The translations under genes were made by a program, and so were the position numbers. Below the pieces are notes generated by a model that saw nothing but the letters and a program-made list of their open reading frames with translations, was not told the DNA's origin and made no database searches. From the NCBI GenBank assembly GCA_021287165.1, contig JAJTAY010000037.1, forward strand, positions 164,211-228,210: a stretch of 64,000 bases of DNA. Direction: 5' to 3'. Shown in pieces: positions 51,510-60,335 of the stretch. This DNA is from Bacteroidia bacterium. GTDB taxonomy: Bacteria > Bacteroidota > Bacteroidia > Bacteroidales > F082. The stretch's first letter is position 1. Each line of letters begins with the position of its first letter.

Positions 51510-52082
51510 ATGACTAAACAAGGAAAGCTAATCGTGGTTTCCGCACCCTCTGGCTCAGGTAAGACCACGCTTGTGAAACATTTGCTGGCAACAATTCCAC
51601 AACTTGCCTTCTCGGTTTCGGCTACCAGCCGCAAGATTCGCGAAGGTGAGCAGGACGGCAGAGACTATTATTTTCTCACGCCCGAAGAATTCCGCACCAG
51701 AGCGGAAAGAGGCGATTTTTTGGAGTGGGAGGAAGTTTATCCCGGTCTTTGCTACGGAACCCTGAAGTCGGAGGTTGAACGGCTTACAAAGCAGGGCTTC
51801 AGCGTTGTATTTGATGTGGATGTAGTGGGTGGACTCAATATCAAAAAACATTACGGGAAGGATGCGCTGGCAATCTTTGTCATGGCGCCATCTGTCGAAG
51901 CACTGGAGCAGCGACTTCGCGCCCGCAGCACCGACAGCGAGGAGAGTCTTCAGCAGCGCATCAGCAAGGCCGCCCATGAAATGACGTTTGCTGCACGCTT
52001 TGACAGGATTATAGTAAATGATGATCTTGCCACCGCAAAATCTGCCATTGTTTCCTTAGTGAACGATTTTATTAAAGAATGA
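51510..52082 (+). CDS. gmk: guanylate kinase
   Basis: A 190-residue guanylate kinase that phosphorylates GMP to GDP. The P-loop SAPSGSGKTTL is at residues 9-19, followed by the GMP-binding segment SATSRKIREGEQDGRDYYFL and FLEWEEVYPGLCYGT. Length and motifs are standard. It overlaps the next gene by 4 nt (ATGA) and follows yicC by 4 nt. Confidence 0.97.
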   Translation: MTKQGKLIVVSAPSGSGKTTLVKHLLATIPQLAFSVSATSRKIREGEQDGRDYYFLTPEEFRTRAERGDFLEWEEVYPGLCYGTLKSEVERLTKQGFSVVFDVDVVGGLNIKKHYGKDALAIFVMAPSVEALEQRLRARSTDSEESLQQRISKAAHEMTFAARFDRIIVNDDLATAKSAIVSLVNDFIKE

Positions 52083-53098
52083 ATTATCCGATTGAATATC
52101 AGGTTGTAGAACAGCCGTCGATGCAGTCGAATCTGCTTCGAACCATCCTGTCGCTGCGCATTGGCAGACGAAAAATCGATTCTGTTCCAGAAGGTTTTAT
52201 GCTGGTTAAAATGGTAATGGCGCCGTTCAACCCCAGCGATATTGCTTTTTTGCAGGGCAGTTACAACGTAAAAAAAGCTCTGCCCGCTGTTCCCGGTTTC
52301 GAAGGGGCCGGGATTGTGGTTGCCATGGGAAAAGGGCTTGAAAGCGAATGGCTTGGGCGAAAAGTGGCTTGCTTTGCCGGAAGCGATGGCGATGGCACCT
52401 GGGCTGAATACCTGCTTGCTAAGCCGAATCAGGTGCTTGCGATAGACGAAAGCCTGAGCTGGGAGCAGGCGGCTACCTTTTTGGTGAATCCTTTTACCGC
52501 TCATGCCATGTTTGCACTTGCCATTGATGCCGGCATAGGATGCATTGCACTCAATGCGGCAGGCAGCAGGGTGGCCGAATGGATGAGAGCGTTTGCAAAT
52601 CGTAACAAACTGGAAACCATAAACATCGTTAGAAAGGCCGAGGTTAAAGATCAACTTATTAATAGGGGAGTAAAAAATGTTTTGGTTTCCAACGATGAGC
52701 ACTTCGCTGAGGAACTTCAGCGTATCGCTCACGATCTCGATTGCAGGATGGCCTTCGATGCGTTGGGTGGAATTCCTGGCGGGCAGATGCTAAACGCCAT
52801 GCCCCGTAACAGTCGGCTTATTGTGTATGGCGGACTTTCGAACCAGCCCCTGGGTGAGGTTGATGTTTTGGGGCTCATATTTAAAGGAAAAAAGGTTGAA
52901 GGCTTCGACCTTAACCAATGGTGGGCCAAAAGCTCAATGGCTGACAAACAGCTGGTTGCGGCTGAGATCGCCGAACTGATTCATGACGGAAGCGTTTTGA
53001 ATCAGATTAGCCAGATTGTTGATCTGAAAGACGTTGCTTCTGGTTTGAGGCACTATCTCGGCCATATGTCCGAAGGAAAAGTTTTGCTTCGCATGTAA
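52079..53098 (+). CDS. MDR-superfamily oxidoreductase (enoyl reductase/quinone oxidoreductase-like)
   Basis: A 339-residue zinc-free medium-chain dehydrogenase/reductase. The N-terminal GroES-like domain has MVMAPFNPSDIAFLQGSY and AVPGFEGAGIVVAMG. The Rossmann segment reads IALNAAGSRVAEWMRAFANR followed by TINIVR, similar to mitochondrial-type enoyl reductases (MECR/ETR) but with a degenerate glycine motif (AAGSRVA rather than GxGxxG), so cofactor binding may be changed. No Zn-ligand Cys cluster was seen. Its presence between gmk and nadD, with a 4-nt overlap with gmk, is unusual. Confidence 0.82.
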   Translation: MNYPIEYQVVEQPSMQSNLLRTILSLRIGRRKIDSVPEGFMLVKMVMAPFNPSDIAFLQGSYNVKKALPAVPGFEGAGIVVAMGKGLESEWLGRKVACFAGSDGDGTWAEYLLAKPNQVLAIDESLSWEQAATFLVNPFTAHAMFALAIDAGIGCIALNAAGSRVAEWMRAFANRNKLETINIVRKAEVKDQLINRGVKNVLVSNDEHFAEELQRIAHDLDCRMAFDALGGIPGGQMLNAMPRNSRLIVYGGLSNQPLGEVDVLGLIFKGKKVEGFDLNQWWAKSSMADKQLVAAEIAELIHDGSVLNQISQIVDLKDVASGLRHYLGHMSEGKVLLRM

Positions 53099-53181
53099 TG
53101 CAGCGCTTTGTTTTATTGAGTTAGGAAAGCATCCCGGAATTGTTTCTTAATTTTAAATTTCGAAAAGCCTCGTAAATAAGC

Positions 53182-53775
53182 ATGTTTTCGACCCATAACA
53201 TCCCCACGGGCCTGTTTTTTGGCTCTTTCAATCCTATCCATCATGGGCATATGATGCTGGCCAGCTATATTTTGCACTGGGGACCGGTGGAGGAGGTGTG
53301 GTTCATAGTGTCGCCGCACAATCCGCTAAAGGAAAAGAAGGGACTTTTGCACGAGCTTGACCGCTATGATATGGTGGAGGCTGCCATAGGCGATTACCCA
53401 AAGTTCCGGGTCAGCGATATCGAGTTTCGCATGCCTCAACCGTCTTACACCATCGACACTCTGGTGCGACTTAGCGAGAAATACCCCGCGCGGGAGTTTT
53501 ACCTGATCACGGGGACCGACGCTCTGCAGTCGTTCGGCAAATGGAAAAATCACGAACGAATTCTTGAGTTTTACAAGATTCTGGTTTATCCGCGCAAGGG
53601 CTTCGATGGCAAACCTTATGTTGACCATCCCGCGGTAAGCCTGATCAATGCACCGGAGATAGAAATTTCGTCAAGCTTCGTCCGGCAAGCCCTTTCCGAA
53701 GGACGCGATATGCGTTTCTTTATGCCTGAAGCAGCCTATAAACTGGCAGAGCGCAAAGCATTTTACAGGCGTTAG
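53182..53775 (+). CDS. nadD: nicotinate-nucleotide adenylyltransferase
   Basis: A 197-residue NadD that adenylates nicotinate mononucleotide in NAD synthesis. The nucleotidyl-transferase motif GLFFGSFNPIHHGHMML begins at residue 10, and the second motif EISSSFVRQAL is near the C-terminus; YLITGTDALQSFGKWKN lies between. Length is standard. It is 83 nt downstream of the MDR gene and likely the end of the yicC-gmk-MDR-nadD group. Confidence 0.95.
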   Translation: MFSTHNIPTGLFFGSFNPIHHGHMMLASYILHWGPVEEVWFIVSPHNPLKEKKGLLHELDRYDMVEAAIGDYPKFRVSDIEFRMPQPSYTIDTLVRLSEKYPAREFYLITGTDALQSFGKWKNHERILEFYKILVYPRKGFDGKPYVDHPAVSLINAPEIEISSSFVRQALSEGRDMRFFMPEAAYKLAERKAFYRR

Positions 53776-54011
53776 GGCTTGTTGCTGATCCTGAGCAACC
53801 TGTGTAACAAAACCTAAGTTCAGGCGCATTGCTAACTTTTGCTTTTTGCTAATAATCTGACAAAATTGCTCATTGTCAAATTACTAATAAGAAATGGCCA
53901 TAAAAAACTGTCAAAAAGTTTGCGCTTTTGTCTGAAACATTTTTACATTGGCCGACGTTACAATCAGGCAGGAAATTTGATGATGGTTCTCTGTTGAAAG
54001 TTGGGTAGAAA

Positions 54012-54887
54012 ATGAATGATAACAAGGAGCTGCTTGCATTAATCAGTTTGGTGGACGAGCCGGACGACAGCCTTTTTGCCAAGGTGCGAGACCGCATCTT
54101 CGAGTATGGCATTCAGGCTGTTCCTGCCCTTGAGGATGCTTTCGGCAAATGCCCCGACGATATGGTGCAGCAGCGTATTGTAAGCCTGGTGCACGATATT
54201 CAGCAGCAGCATCTTTTCAATGAGCTGCATCACTGGAAGCGTTTTGGCGGGCAGGATCTGCTAACGGGCTACCTTATTGTTACACGTCATCAGTACCCTG
54301 ACCTTGACGTGGATAGCATTACCCGCCAGGTGGGACGTTTGGTGCAGGATGTTTACAACGAGCTGAATCCTCAGCTAACGCCACTCGAAAAAACGAGGGT
54401 GCTCAACCATGTGCTGTACGACATTAATAAGTTTGCCGGCAATACGTCCAACATTCAATCGCCCGACAACTTTTACATCAAAAACCTGCTCGAAACACGC
54501 AAAGGCAATCCCATTTCTTTGGGAATTCTTTATTTGCTCATAGCCAGAGGGATGCGAATTCCTATTTATGGAGTTGACCTGCCACGTCATTTTGTGCTCG
54601 CCTATATGGATGAGCGCTACGACCTTCCTCTCGCGCAGGCTGGCGAGGAACAGGTGCTTTTTTATCTTAATCCCTTCAATAAGGGCGCTGTTTTCACGCG
54701 CAACGAGATCGAGCTATACATCCGACAGCTCAAACTTGAGCGCGAACGCAGCTATTTTGTGCCTTGCGATAATGTGGCCATCATGCGCCGACTCATCGGC
54801 GGACTTATGGAAGCCTGGACTCATGCAGGCAACCTGCTAAAGGCCGAAGAGCTGCAAACACTGAGGACTGCGCTGGATGAAGATTGA
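54012..54887 (+). CDS. SirB1/transglutaminase-like family protein
   Basis: A 291-residue protein of the SirB1 (Transglut_core2, COG2912) family. Recognisable parts are an N-terminal HEAT-like helical region (ALEDAFGKCPDDMVQQRIVS), FAGNTSNIQSPDNFYIKNLL, RKGNPISLGILYLLIARGMR and YGVDLPRHFVLAYM. Unlike true transglutaminases, no catalytic Cys is seen at the expected place (NPISLG), so a non-enzymatic role is likely, as for many family members. It ends convergently with purC, 30 nt away. Confidence 0.85.
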   Translation: MNDNKELLALISLVDEPDDSLFAKVRDRIFEYGIQAVPALEDAFGKCPDDMVQQRIVSLVHDIQQQHLFNELHHWKRFGGQDLLTGYLIVTRHQYPDLDVDSITRQVGRLVQDVYNELNPQLTPLEKTRVLNHVLYDINKFAGNTSNIQSPDNFYIKNLLETRKGNPISLGILYLLIARGMRIPIYGVDLPRHFVLAYMDERYDLPLAQAGEEQVLFYLNPFNKGAVFTRNEIELYIRQLKLERERSYFVPCDNVAIMRRLIGGLMEAWTHAGNLLKAEELQTLRTALDED

Positions 54888-54917
54888 TTGAGAACAAGGC
54901 CGGATTAGCGTTTGGGT

Positions 54918-55871
54918 TTATTTTCCCAATTCGCCCAGTGCCTTTTGCGTGGCATTGAAAATTCGTTCCTCAACCTTATCGTAAGATACTTTGTTGAAGG
55001 ATTTACCGGTCAGCTTTTCGTAAAGTTCTATATATCTGTCGGTTACGGAATTCACAAAATCGTCAGGCATATCTGGCGCCGGCCTGCCTTCCTGACCCAT
55101 GAAGCCTTGTTCCATAAGCCATTCGCGCACAAACTCCTTCGAAAGTTGCTTTTGTTGAAGCCCGTGGGCAAAGTTGTGCTCGTAACTGTCGGCATAGAAG
55201 TATCGTGAGGAGTCGGGGGTGTGTATTTCGTCGATAAGCAGGATATTGCCATTTTCGTCGCAGCCAAACTCGTATTTGGTGTCAACCAGCATCAGACCTC
55301 TTTCAGCGGCCATACGGCTACCGGCTTCGAAAAGCGTTTGGGTGTAGGCGGCAACGGTTTCGTATTGCTTAACGGTCATAAGTCCTTGAGCGATAATATC
55401 GTCAGGTGCTATGTCCATGTCGTGGCCATGGCTGGCTTTAGTAGTTGGCGTAATGATCGGCTTTGCAAAGCGCTGGTGTTCGCGCAGGCCATCGGGCAGA
55501 TGATTGCCACAGATGTTTCGGCTGCCATCGCGGTAGTTGCGCCATGCGCTGCCGGTGAGGCAGGCACGGATGACCATTTCAACCGCAAAGGGCTTGCAGC
55601 CTTTGCCAATCGTAACGTTAGGGTCGGGCGAACTGATTTTCCAATTAGGAACCAGATGAGCGGTGGCATCGAGAAAATGATTGGCCAACTGGTTGAGCAC
55701 CTGTCCTTTGTATGGAATGCCGCGTGGCAAAACAACATCGAAGGCCGAAATGCGGTCGGTGGCTACCATCACCAAAAGGTTGTGGCCGATGTGGTAAACG
55801 TCGCGTACCTTGCCTTTGTAAACTCCGGTTTGACCGTTGAAATGAAAATCGGTGCCTGTTATGGCTTTCAT
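54918..55871 (-). CDS. purC: phosphoribosylaminoimidazole-succinocarboxamide synthase (SAICAR synthase)
   Basis: A 317-residue SAICAR synthase of purine biosynthesis, of the longer form (about 300-320 residues) rather than the 240-residue form of E. coli. Motifs are [92 protein letters not shown] and [12 protein letters not shown]. Its start overlaps the phoH stop by 4 nt (ATGA), the usual phoH-purC pair in Bacteroidota. Confidence 0.97.
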   Translation of the reverse strand: MKAITGTDFHFNGQTGVYKGKVRDVYHIGHNLLVMVATDRISAFDVVLPRGIPYKGQVLNQLANHFLDATAHLVPNWKISSPDPNVTIGKGCKPFAVEMVIRACLTGSAWRNYRDGSRNICGNHLPDGLREHQRFAKPIITPTTKASHGHDMDIAPDDIIAQGLMTVKQYETVAAYTQTLFEAGSRMAAERGLMLVDTKYEFGCDENGNILLIDEIHTPDSSRYFYADSYEHNFAHGLQQKQLSKEFVREWLMEQGFMGQEGRPAPDMPDDFVNSVTDRYIELYEKLTGKSFNKVSYDKVEERIFNATQKALGELGK

Positions 55872-56869
55872 GGGTTTTGTTTTTGGTCGTCGGTTGGTTT
55901 TTTCTGATTTTTCGCATCGCCGTTTTCTTCATGCTTACGGAAGGCTTGAATGATGCGTGTAACCAGCTTATGCCGCACTACATCCTTGTCGTCGAGCATG
56001 ATAAACTGTATGCCATCGGTTTTTTCAAGCACTTTCATGCTGAGAATCAGCCCGGAAGGCTGACGGTTGGGCAGGTCGATCTGGGTGATGTCGCCGGTAA
56101 TGATAAACTTGGATGATTTCCCCATGCGCGTGAGGAACATCTTCATCTGGCTTGGCGTGGTGTTCTGGGCTTCGTCGAGGATGACGAATGCGTTGTCGAG
56201 TGTACGGCCGCGCATGAATGCGAGTGGGGCAATCTCGATCGTATTGTCCTCAAGATAGCCGAGCAGTTTTTGCGTGGGCAGCATATCGCGCAGGGCGTCG
56301 TAGAGTGGCTGCAGGTAAGGATCGAGCTTTTCTTTGAGATCGCCGGGCAAAAAACCAAGGTTTTCGCCAGCCTCCACCGCCGGACGGGTGAGGACAATAC
56401 GTTTTACCTCCCTGTTTTTCAGCGCCCTGACTGCCAGGGCTACTGCGGTATAGGTTTTCCCCGTTCCGGCAGGCCCTATGGCGAAAACCATATCGTTTCG
56501 ACCAATGGCACTCACCATCAGCTTTTGATTGGCTGTGATGGCCCTCACCTGATGTCCGCCTGGCCCGTGCACCAGAACTTCTTTGTCCGAAATGGTCCGA
56601 ACCGAATCTTCAATGGCTTCTCCAACCATAATCTGGTCGATGAGCTGAATGTTCATCTTGCCGAAACGCTCCAGATGAAGCATCATGAGTTCAAAACGAT
56701 GCACAAACTCGCGAACTTCTTCGTCCTCGCCCATTACTTTTAGAAAGTTTCCCCTGGCTATGAGTCTGAGTTTTGGGAAAATATGCTTGAGATGCTCAAG
56801 GTTAATGTCGGCTACACCAAATAGTTCGAGCGGACTAACGGTTTCGATTTGGATGATTTGTTCGGCCAT
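55868..56869 (-). CDS. phoH: PhoH family ATPase
   Basis: A 333-residue PhoH-like protein, an ATPase/possible RNA helicase. The Walker A motif is [15 protein letters not shown], Walker B-like [20 protein letters not shown], and [20 protein letters not shown] follows, all diagnostic. The ATG at 56869 was chosen; upstream in-frame codons overlap the promoter box TACCTTTG. Confidence 0.95.
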   Translation of the reverse strand: MAEQIIQIETVSPLELFGVADINLEHLKHIFPKLRLIARGNFLKVMGEDEEVREFVHRFELMMLHLERFGKMNIQLIDQIMVGEAIEDSVRTISDKEVLVHGPGGHQVRAITANQKLMVSAIGRNDMVFAIGPAGTGKTYTAVALAVRALKNREVKRIVLTRPAVEAGENLGFLPGDLKEKLDPYLQPLYDALRDMLPTQKLLGYLEDNTIEIAPLAFMRGRTLDNAFVILDEAQNTTPSQMKMFLTRMGKSSKFIITGDITQIDLPNRQPSGLILSMKVLEKTDGIQFIMLDDKDVVRHKLVTRIIQAFRKHEENGDAKNQKKPTDDQKQNP

Positions 56870-56903
56870 GCAGCGGCTTAAGTAAGTTTGAGTTTGATGT
56901 TTG

Positions 56904-56911
56904 CAAAGGTA
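56904..56911 (-). promoter_or_regulatory. -7 promoter element of phoH-purC
   Basis: On the minus strand TACCTTTG matches TAnnTTTG exactly, 34 nt before the phoH ATG. Confidence 0.6.
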
Positions 56912-57159
56912 ACAAAAGCCGTCCTTGGGCATGTGCCGGAGAAAGGCTTTTACATATTATTGCTCCATTACAAGATATTTTATTCGGACTTCTAAATAAT
57001 TCTATATCAGTACACTAACCAAAGTATAGCTTGAAGGCGCTATTCGAGTTTTGAGGCCTTCAGTGATACGAGAAAGACCTTCATGCCAGGCTTATACCTG
57101 AAAAATCCTTTCCTTCAAACAATAACTGACTTCCGTAAAGCGACTACAACCGCTTTCCC

Positions 57160-57167
57160 TATCTTTG
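57160..57167 (+). promoter_or_regulatory. -7 promoter element of the SAM hydrolase gene
   Basis: TATCTTTG matches TAnnTTTG exactly, 57 nt before the ATG at 57225. Confidence 0.55.
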
Positions 57168-57224
57168 CAATACTTGCCTGTAGAGCAATATTCAATTTCA
57201 AACAAGCCGTAATCTGCTGATTGC

Positions 57225-58001
57225 ATGGCCATTATTACGCTGACAAGCGACTGGGGTACTTCCGATTATTACCTTGCTGCCGTGAAGGGTACGATATTGT
57301 CGAGCCTTCCCGACGTGACCATCGTTGATGTTTCTCATCATATCCGCTCATTCGATATCGAAAGTGCTGCATTTACGCTGCGCAATTGCTACCATTCGTT
57401 TCCGCGGGGAACGGTTCATATTGTTGCCGTAAACACCGAAGAATCGATCGAGCACCCGCATGTCGTCATGAAGTACGACGGACATTACTTTATCGGCGCG
57501 GATAATGGTGTCTTCAGTATGATATTTGGAGACGCAGCACCAGAGGAAGCTATTGAAATTAATGTGCTGCAGGACAGCGGCTTTTTCACTTTCAGCACGC
57601 GCGACCGTTTTGCCAAAGTGTCAGTTATGATATTGAAAGGTGCACAGATCAGCGAATTGGGTACGCCGCGAACCGAAATTACGCGAAAGTTCCTCTTTGA
57701 ACCTGTGGTGAGCGGCAATGTTATTCGCGGACAGGTGACGCATATCGATGCCTACGAAAACGCCATCACCAATATCTCATATGCGCTTTTCAGGAAGGAG
57801 CAGCGAAACCGAAAATTTGAGATTTATTTTGCAGGATATCGCATCCGCAAAATCGACAAAGGCTATCTGGATGTGGGCCTGGCCGACCTCGTTGCAATAT
57901 TTGGAACCCACGGCATGCTCGAGATTGCGATCAATCAGGGTAAGGCGGCCTCGCTTTGCGGATTGGAGCGCACCACGCAGGTAATTGTAACCTTCCTTTG
58001 A
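57225..58001 (+). CDS. SAM hydrolase (SAM hydroxide adenosyltransferase, DUF62)
   Basis: A 258-residue protein of the fluorinase/chlorinase/DUF62 family; most bacterial members hydrolyse S-adenosylmethionine to adenosine and methionine. Seen motifs are LTSDWGTSDYYLAAVKG at the N-terminus, DVSHHIRSFDIESAAF, HYFIGADNGVFS and the C-terminal VTHIDAYENAITNIS. The halogenase-specific insertion is not apparent, so hydrolysis is the likely activity. It converges with the PAP2 gene. Confidence 0.92.
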   Translation: MAIITLTSDWGTSDYYLAAVKGTILSSLPDVTIVDVSHHIRSFDIESAAFTLRNCYHSFPRGTVHIVAVNTEESIEHPHVVMKYDGHYFIGADNGVFSMIFGDAAPEEAIEINVLQDSGFFTFSTRDRFAKVSVMILKGAQISELGTPRTEITRKFLFEPVVSGNVIRGQVTHIDAYENAITNISYALFRKEQRNRKFEIYFAGYRIRKIDKGYLDVGLADLVAIFGTHGMLEIAINQGKAASLCGLERTTQVIVTFL

Positions 58002-58002
58002 T

Positions 58003-58578
58003 TTAGCATTGTGAAGCCGAGCGATTGCACGGCAGCAGCTCATAAAGTTTCCAGACGATCCAGCCCGAAAAAAGTCCTACCAATGCGCCGCCGATAACAT
58101 CGCCGGGATAATGTACCCCAAGATAAATCCGGCTGTAGCTGACGAGTGCTGCCCAGATGAACATCAGCGGACCTGCCCATCTGAGATGCTGCCGGAAGTT
58201 GATCAACATCCAGAAAGCGAGACCGAAAGTATTGGCAGCGTGCGACGAAACAAAGCCAAATTGACCTCCGCAATTTCCGCTGGCCAGATGTATAAGGGGC
58301 AGTAGTTCGGCTTCGTGGCATGGTCGGGGACGGGCAACCTGAAACTTAATCCAGACGGATAATTGATCAGTCAGGGCAATCAGGAGTATGGTGAAAAGAA
58401 ATATCTGAATGGTTTCCCAACGTTTATACCGGATGAGACCTGCCAGCAAAAGCATATAAAACGGAATCCAAACGAAACGTTTGGACAGAAAAACCATAAC
58501 GGGGTCGAGCAGGGGATGATGCAGGCTGTTGAGCAGCAAAAAGAGCCAGTGATCGGCCTGATTGAGCATTTCGATCAT
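58003..58578 (-). CDS. PAP2-family phosphatase, integral membrane
   Basis: A 191-residue membrane phosphatase of the PAP2 superfamily with five to six hydrophobic helices. The three active-site motifs are KFQVARPRPC, FVSSHAANTF and SRIYLGVHYPGDVIGG, which act on lipid phosphates such as undecaprenyl pyrophosphate or phosphatidylglycerophosphate. It overlaps the upstream gene by 4 nt (ATGA). Confidence 0.93.
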   Translation of the reverse strand: MIEMLNQADHWLFLLLNSLHHPLLDPVMVFLSKRFVWIPFYMLLLAGLIRYKRWETIQIFLFTILLIALTDQLSVWIKFQVARPRPCHEAELLPLIHLASGNCGGQFGFVSSHAANTFGLAFWMLINFRQHLRWAGPLMFIWAALVSYSRIYLGVHYPGDVIGGALVGLFSGWIVWKLYELLPCNRSASQC

Positions 58579-59252
58579 TCCGCGCCGGATTGAGGTTCGT
58601 TGACGAGAAGTTGTCTTTTCAGCTCAAACCATTGCTGATTGTAGGGATCACGGCGAATAAGCTGATCGAGAGAGCGAAGCGCCTGACGGGTTTTTCCTTT
58701 CTTTTTTAGCTTCTCATATTCATTAAAATAGAACTGGTCGCTCTTGCATTTAAAGCCCGGAACATCAGCTTCAACCACCAGAAAGCCGCGTGCTGCTGTC
58801 TGTGTGCCTGAGATGGTAAACAACACAGGTATCTCGAATCGCGTGTAGCGCTGGTCATCGCATCGGTTCCATTGTCCGGCCGAAGCTTTGAAAAATTCCT
58901 GCAACTTTTCGTTAAGGCCGAAATGTAAAGGATTTTTCAGGCCAAAGTCGCCCAGATTGCCGTCGCAATCCACTGTGAACGACATGATGGCTGTGCCCAC
59001 AACACACTGCCGGCGGGCTTCGGGCGTATAATCAACCATGCTGTAGAACAGCCTTTCGAAGCCTCCGCTGCCGCCACGGAAGCGATAATCGAGCTGATGC
59101 CTTATGTTGCGGTTGCGCGACTGACTGAGGCTTTCGTTCAGGGTGTCGGCAGCGGTTTGCGCATAGGATACTTCCGTCATCAACTGACTAATAACGAATA
59201 CGAGCATTGCGGTCAGGCGGGCAGTTCCAGGTTTTGCTTTATCGTTTTTCAT
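58575..59252 (-). CDS. exported protein with TonB-C-like domain and TPR-like tail
   Basis: A 225-residue protein with an N-terminal hydrophobic segment (LTAMLVFVISQLMTEVSYAQ). Residues about 85-165 resemble the TonB C-terminal fold (GTAIMSFTVDCDGNLGDFGL, LQEFFKASAGQW), and the C-terminus looks like a single TPR-type hairpin (GKTRQALRSLDQLIRRDPYN). No enzyme motif was seen. The ATG at 59252 is preferred to TTG 59285, which overlaps the obg gene. It lies between obg (13-nt gap) and PAP2 (4-nt overlap), likely one transcript. Confidence 0.65.
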   Translation of the reverse strand: MKNDKAKPGTARLTAMLVFVISQLMTEVSYAQTAADTLNESLSQSRNRNIRHQLDYRFRGGSGGFERLFYSMVDYTPEARRQCVVGTAIMSFTVDCDGNLGDFGLKNPLHFGLNEKLQEFFKASAGQWNRCDDQRYTRFEIPVLFTISGTQTAARGFLVVEADVPGFKCKSDQFYFNEYEKLKKKGKTRQALRSLDQLIRRDPYNQQWFELKRQLLVNEPQSGAE

Positions 59253-59265
59253 TTGTTGTTGTATA

Positions 59266-60285
59266 TCAGTTCCATTCGTCGGCAAAAGGAGGGTTCTGTC
59301 GGTTCAGTTGTTGCCAGAGCAGATCTTTGAGTACCTGAATGCCTTCTCCGGTATGACTGCTGATAAACACCCGCGGGATATCAGGCATTTTCTTTTGAAG
59401 TATTGTCCTGAGCTTATTGTCGGCCAGGTCGCATTTGGTCACTGCAAGCACGCGAGGCTTATCGAGAAGTTCGGGATTGTAAGCCTCCAGCTCACTTAAT
59501 AAGACGGAATACTCTTTTTTCACATCATTACTGGTACTGGGTACCATGAAAAGCAGCACCGAGTTGCGCTCGATGTGTCTGAGAAATCTGAGGCCCAGTC
59601 CGCGGCCTTCGCTGGCGCCTTCTATAATGCCCGGAATGTCGGCCATCACAAACGATTGGTTGTCGTGGTAGCCCACAATACCCAGGTTTGGTGTAAGGGT
59701 AGTGAAGGGGTAATCGGCAATCTCGGGTTTGGCAGCCGAAACAACCGAGAGCAGCGTCGATTTTCCTGCGTTGGGAAAACCGACAAGTCCAACGTCGGCC
59801 AGTATCTTAAGTTCGAGAATTACCCACATTTCAATGCCTTCTTCACCGGGCTGGGCATGTCGCGGGGCCTGATTGGTGGCGGTTTTAAAATGTGTATTGC
59901 CCAGTCCGCCCCGGCCGCCCCGCAGCAAGGTCAGCGTTTGGCCATGTTCGGTAATCTCGGCCATAAACTCGCCGGTCTCGGCATTTTTTGCCACAGTGCC
60001 CAGCGGCACCTCTACGATAATATCGTTTCCCGCAGCTCCTGTGCTTTGCTGCTTGCCCCCCGATTCGCCGTTGCCGGCGAACAGATGCTTGGTATAGCGC
60101 AGGTGGAGCAAGGTCCAGAGGTTGCGGTTGCCTTTGAGGATGACATGTCCGCCACGCCCGCCATCGCCGCCGTCGGGGCCTCCCTTGGGGACAAATTTCT
60201 CGCGCCTGAAATGCATCGAGCCTGCTCCGCCTTTACCGGAGCGGAAAAATATCTTAACGTAATCAACAAAGTTGGAACCCGCCAT
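59266..60285 (-). CDS. obgE: GTPase Obg
   Basis: A 339-residue Obg/CgtA GTPase for ribosome assembly and stress control. The Gly-rich Obg domain covers about residues 1-158 ([47 protein letters not shown]). The G domain follows with G1 [12 protein letters not shown]3 DIPGIIEGA and G4 VTKCD. It has no long C-terminal extension. The promoter box TATCTTTG lies 17 nt upstream of the ATG, and an 8-bp inverted repeat spans the start codon. Confidence 0.97.
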   Translation of the reverse strand: MAGSNFVDYVKIFFRSGKGGAGSMHFRREKFVPKGGPDGGDGGRGGHVILKGNRNLWTLLHLRYTKHLFAGNGESGGKQQSTGAAGNDIIVEVPLGTVAKNAETGEFMAEITEHGQTLTLLRGGRGGLGNTHFKTATNQAPRHAQPGEEGIEMWVILELKILADVGLVGFPNAGKSTLLSVVSAAKPEIADYPFTTLTPNLGIVGYHDNQSFVMADIPGIIEGASEGRGLGLRFLRHIERNSVLLFMVPSTSNDVKKEYSVLLSELEAYNPELLDKPRVLAVTKCDLADNKLRTILQKKMPDIPRVFISSHTGEGIQVLKDLLWQQLNRQNPPFADEWN

Positions 60286-60310
60286 AATCGCCTGTTATGG
60301 CGCAAAGATA
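60280..60310 (-). promoter_or_regulatory. obg promoter and inverted repeat over the start codon
   Basis: On the minus strand the -7 box TATCTTTG (60303-60310) is followed at once by CGCCATAA, 7 nt, and TTATGGCG (60280-60302). The second arm contains the obg ATG, so the repeat could bind a regulator or, if transcription starts early enough, hide the start codon. Confidence 0.5.
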
Positions 60311-60335
60311 CGCAAAGCTTGGGCTTCTTGGTTTT

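Larger units (their letters stand above)
56870..57224. other. 355-nt divergent spacer between phoH and the SAM hydrolase gene
   Basis: It holds the minus-strand phoH promoter (56904-56911) and the plus-strand promoter (57160-57167). The middle part is AT-rich without an ORF or hairpin that I can support. Confidence 0.6.

Noticed and set aside
51950..52732. Minus-strand 260-codon frame opposite gmk and the MDR gene
   Set aside because: Overlaps two well-supported genes on the other strand and has no recognisable protein features.
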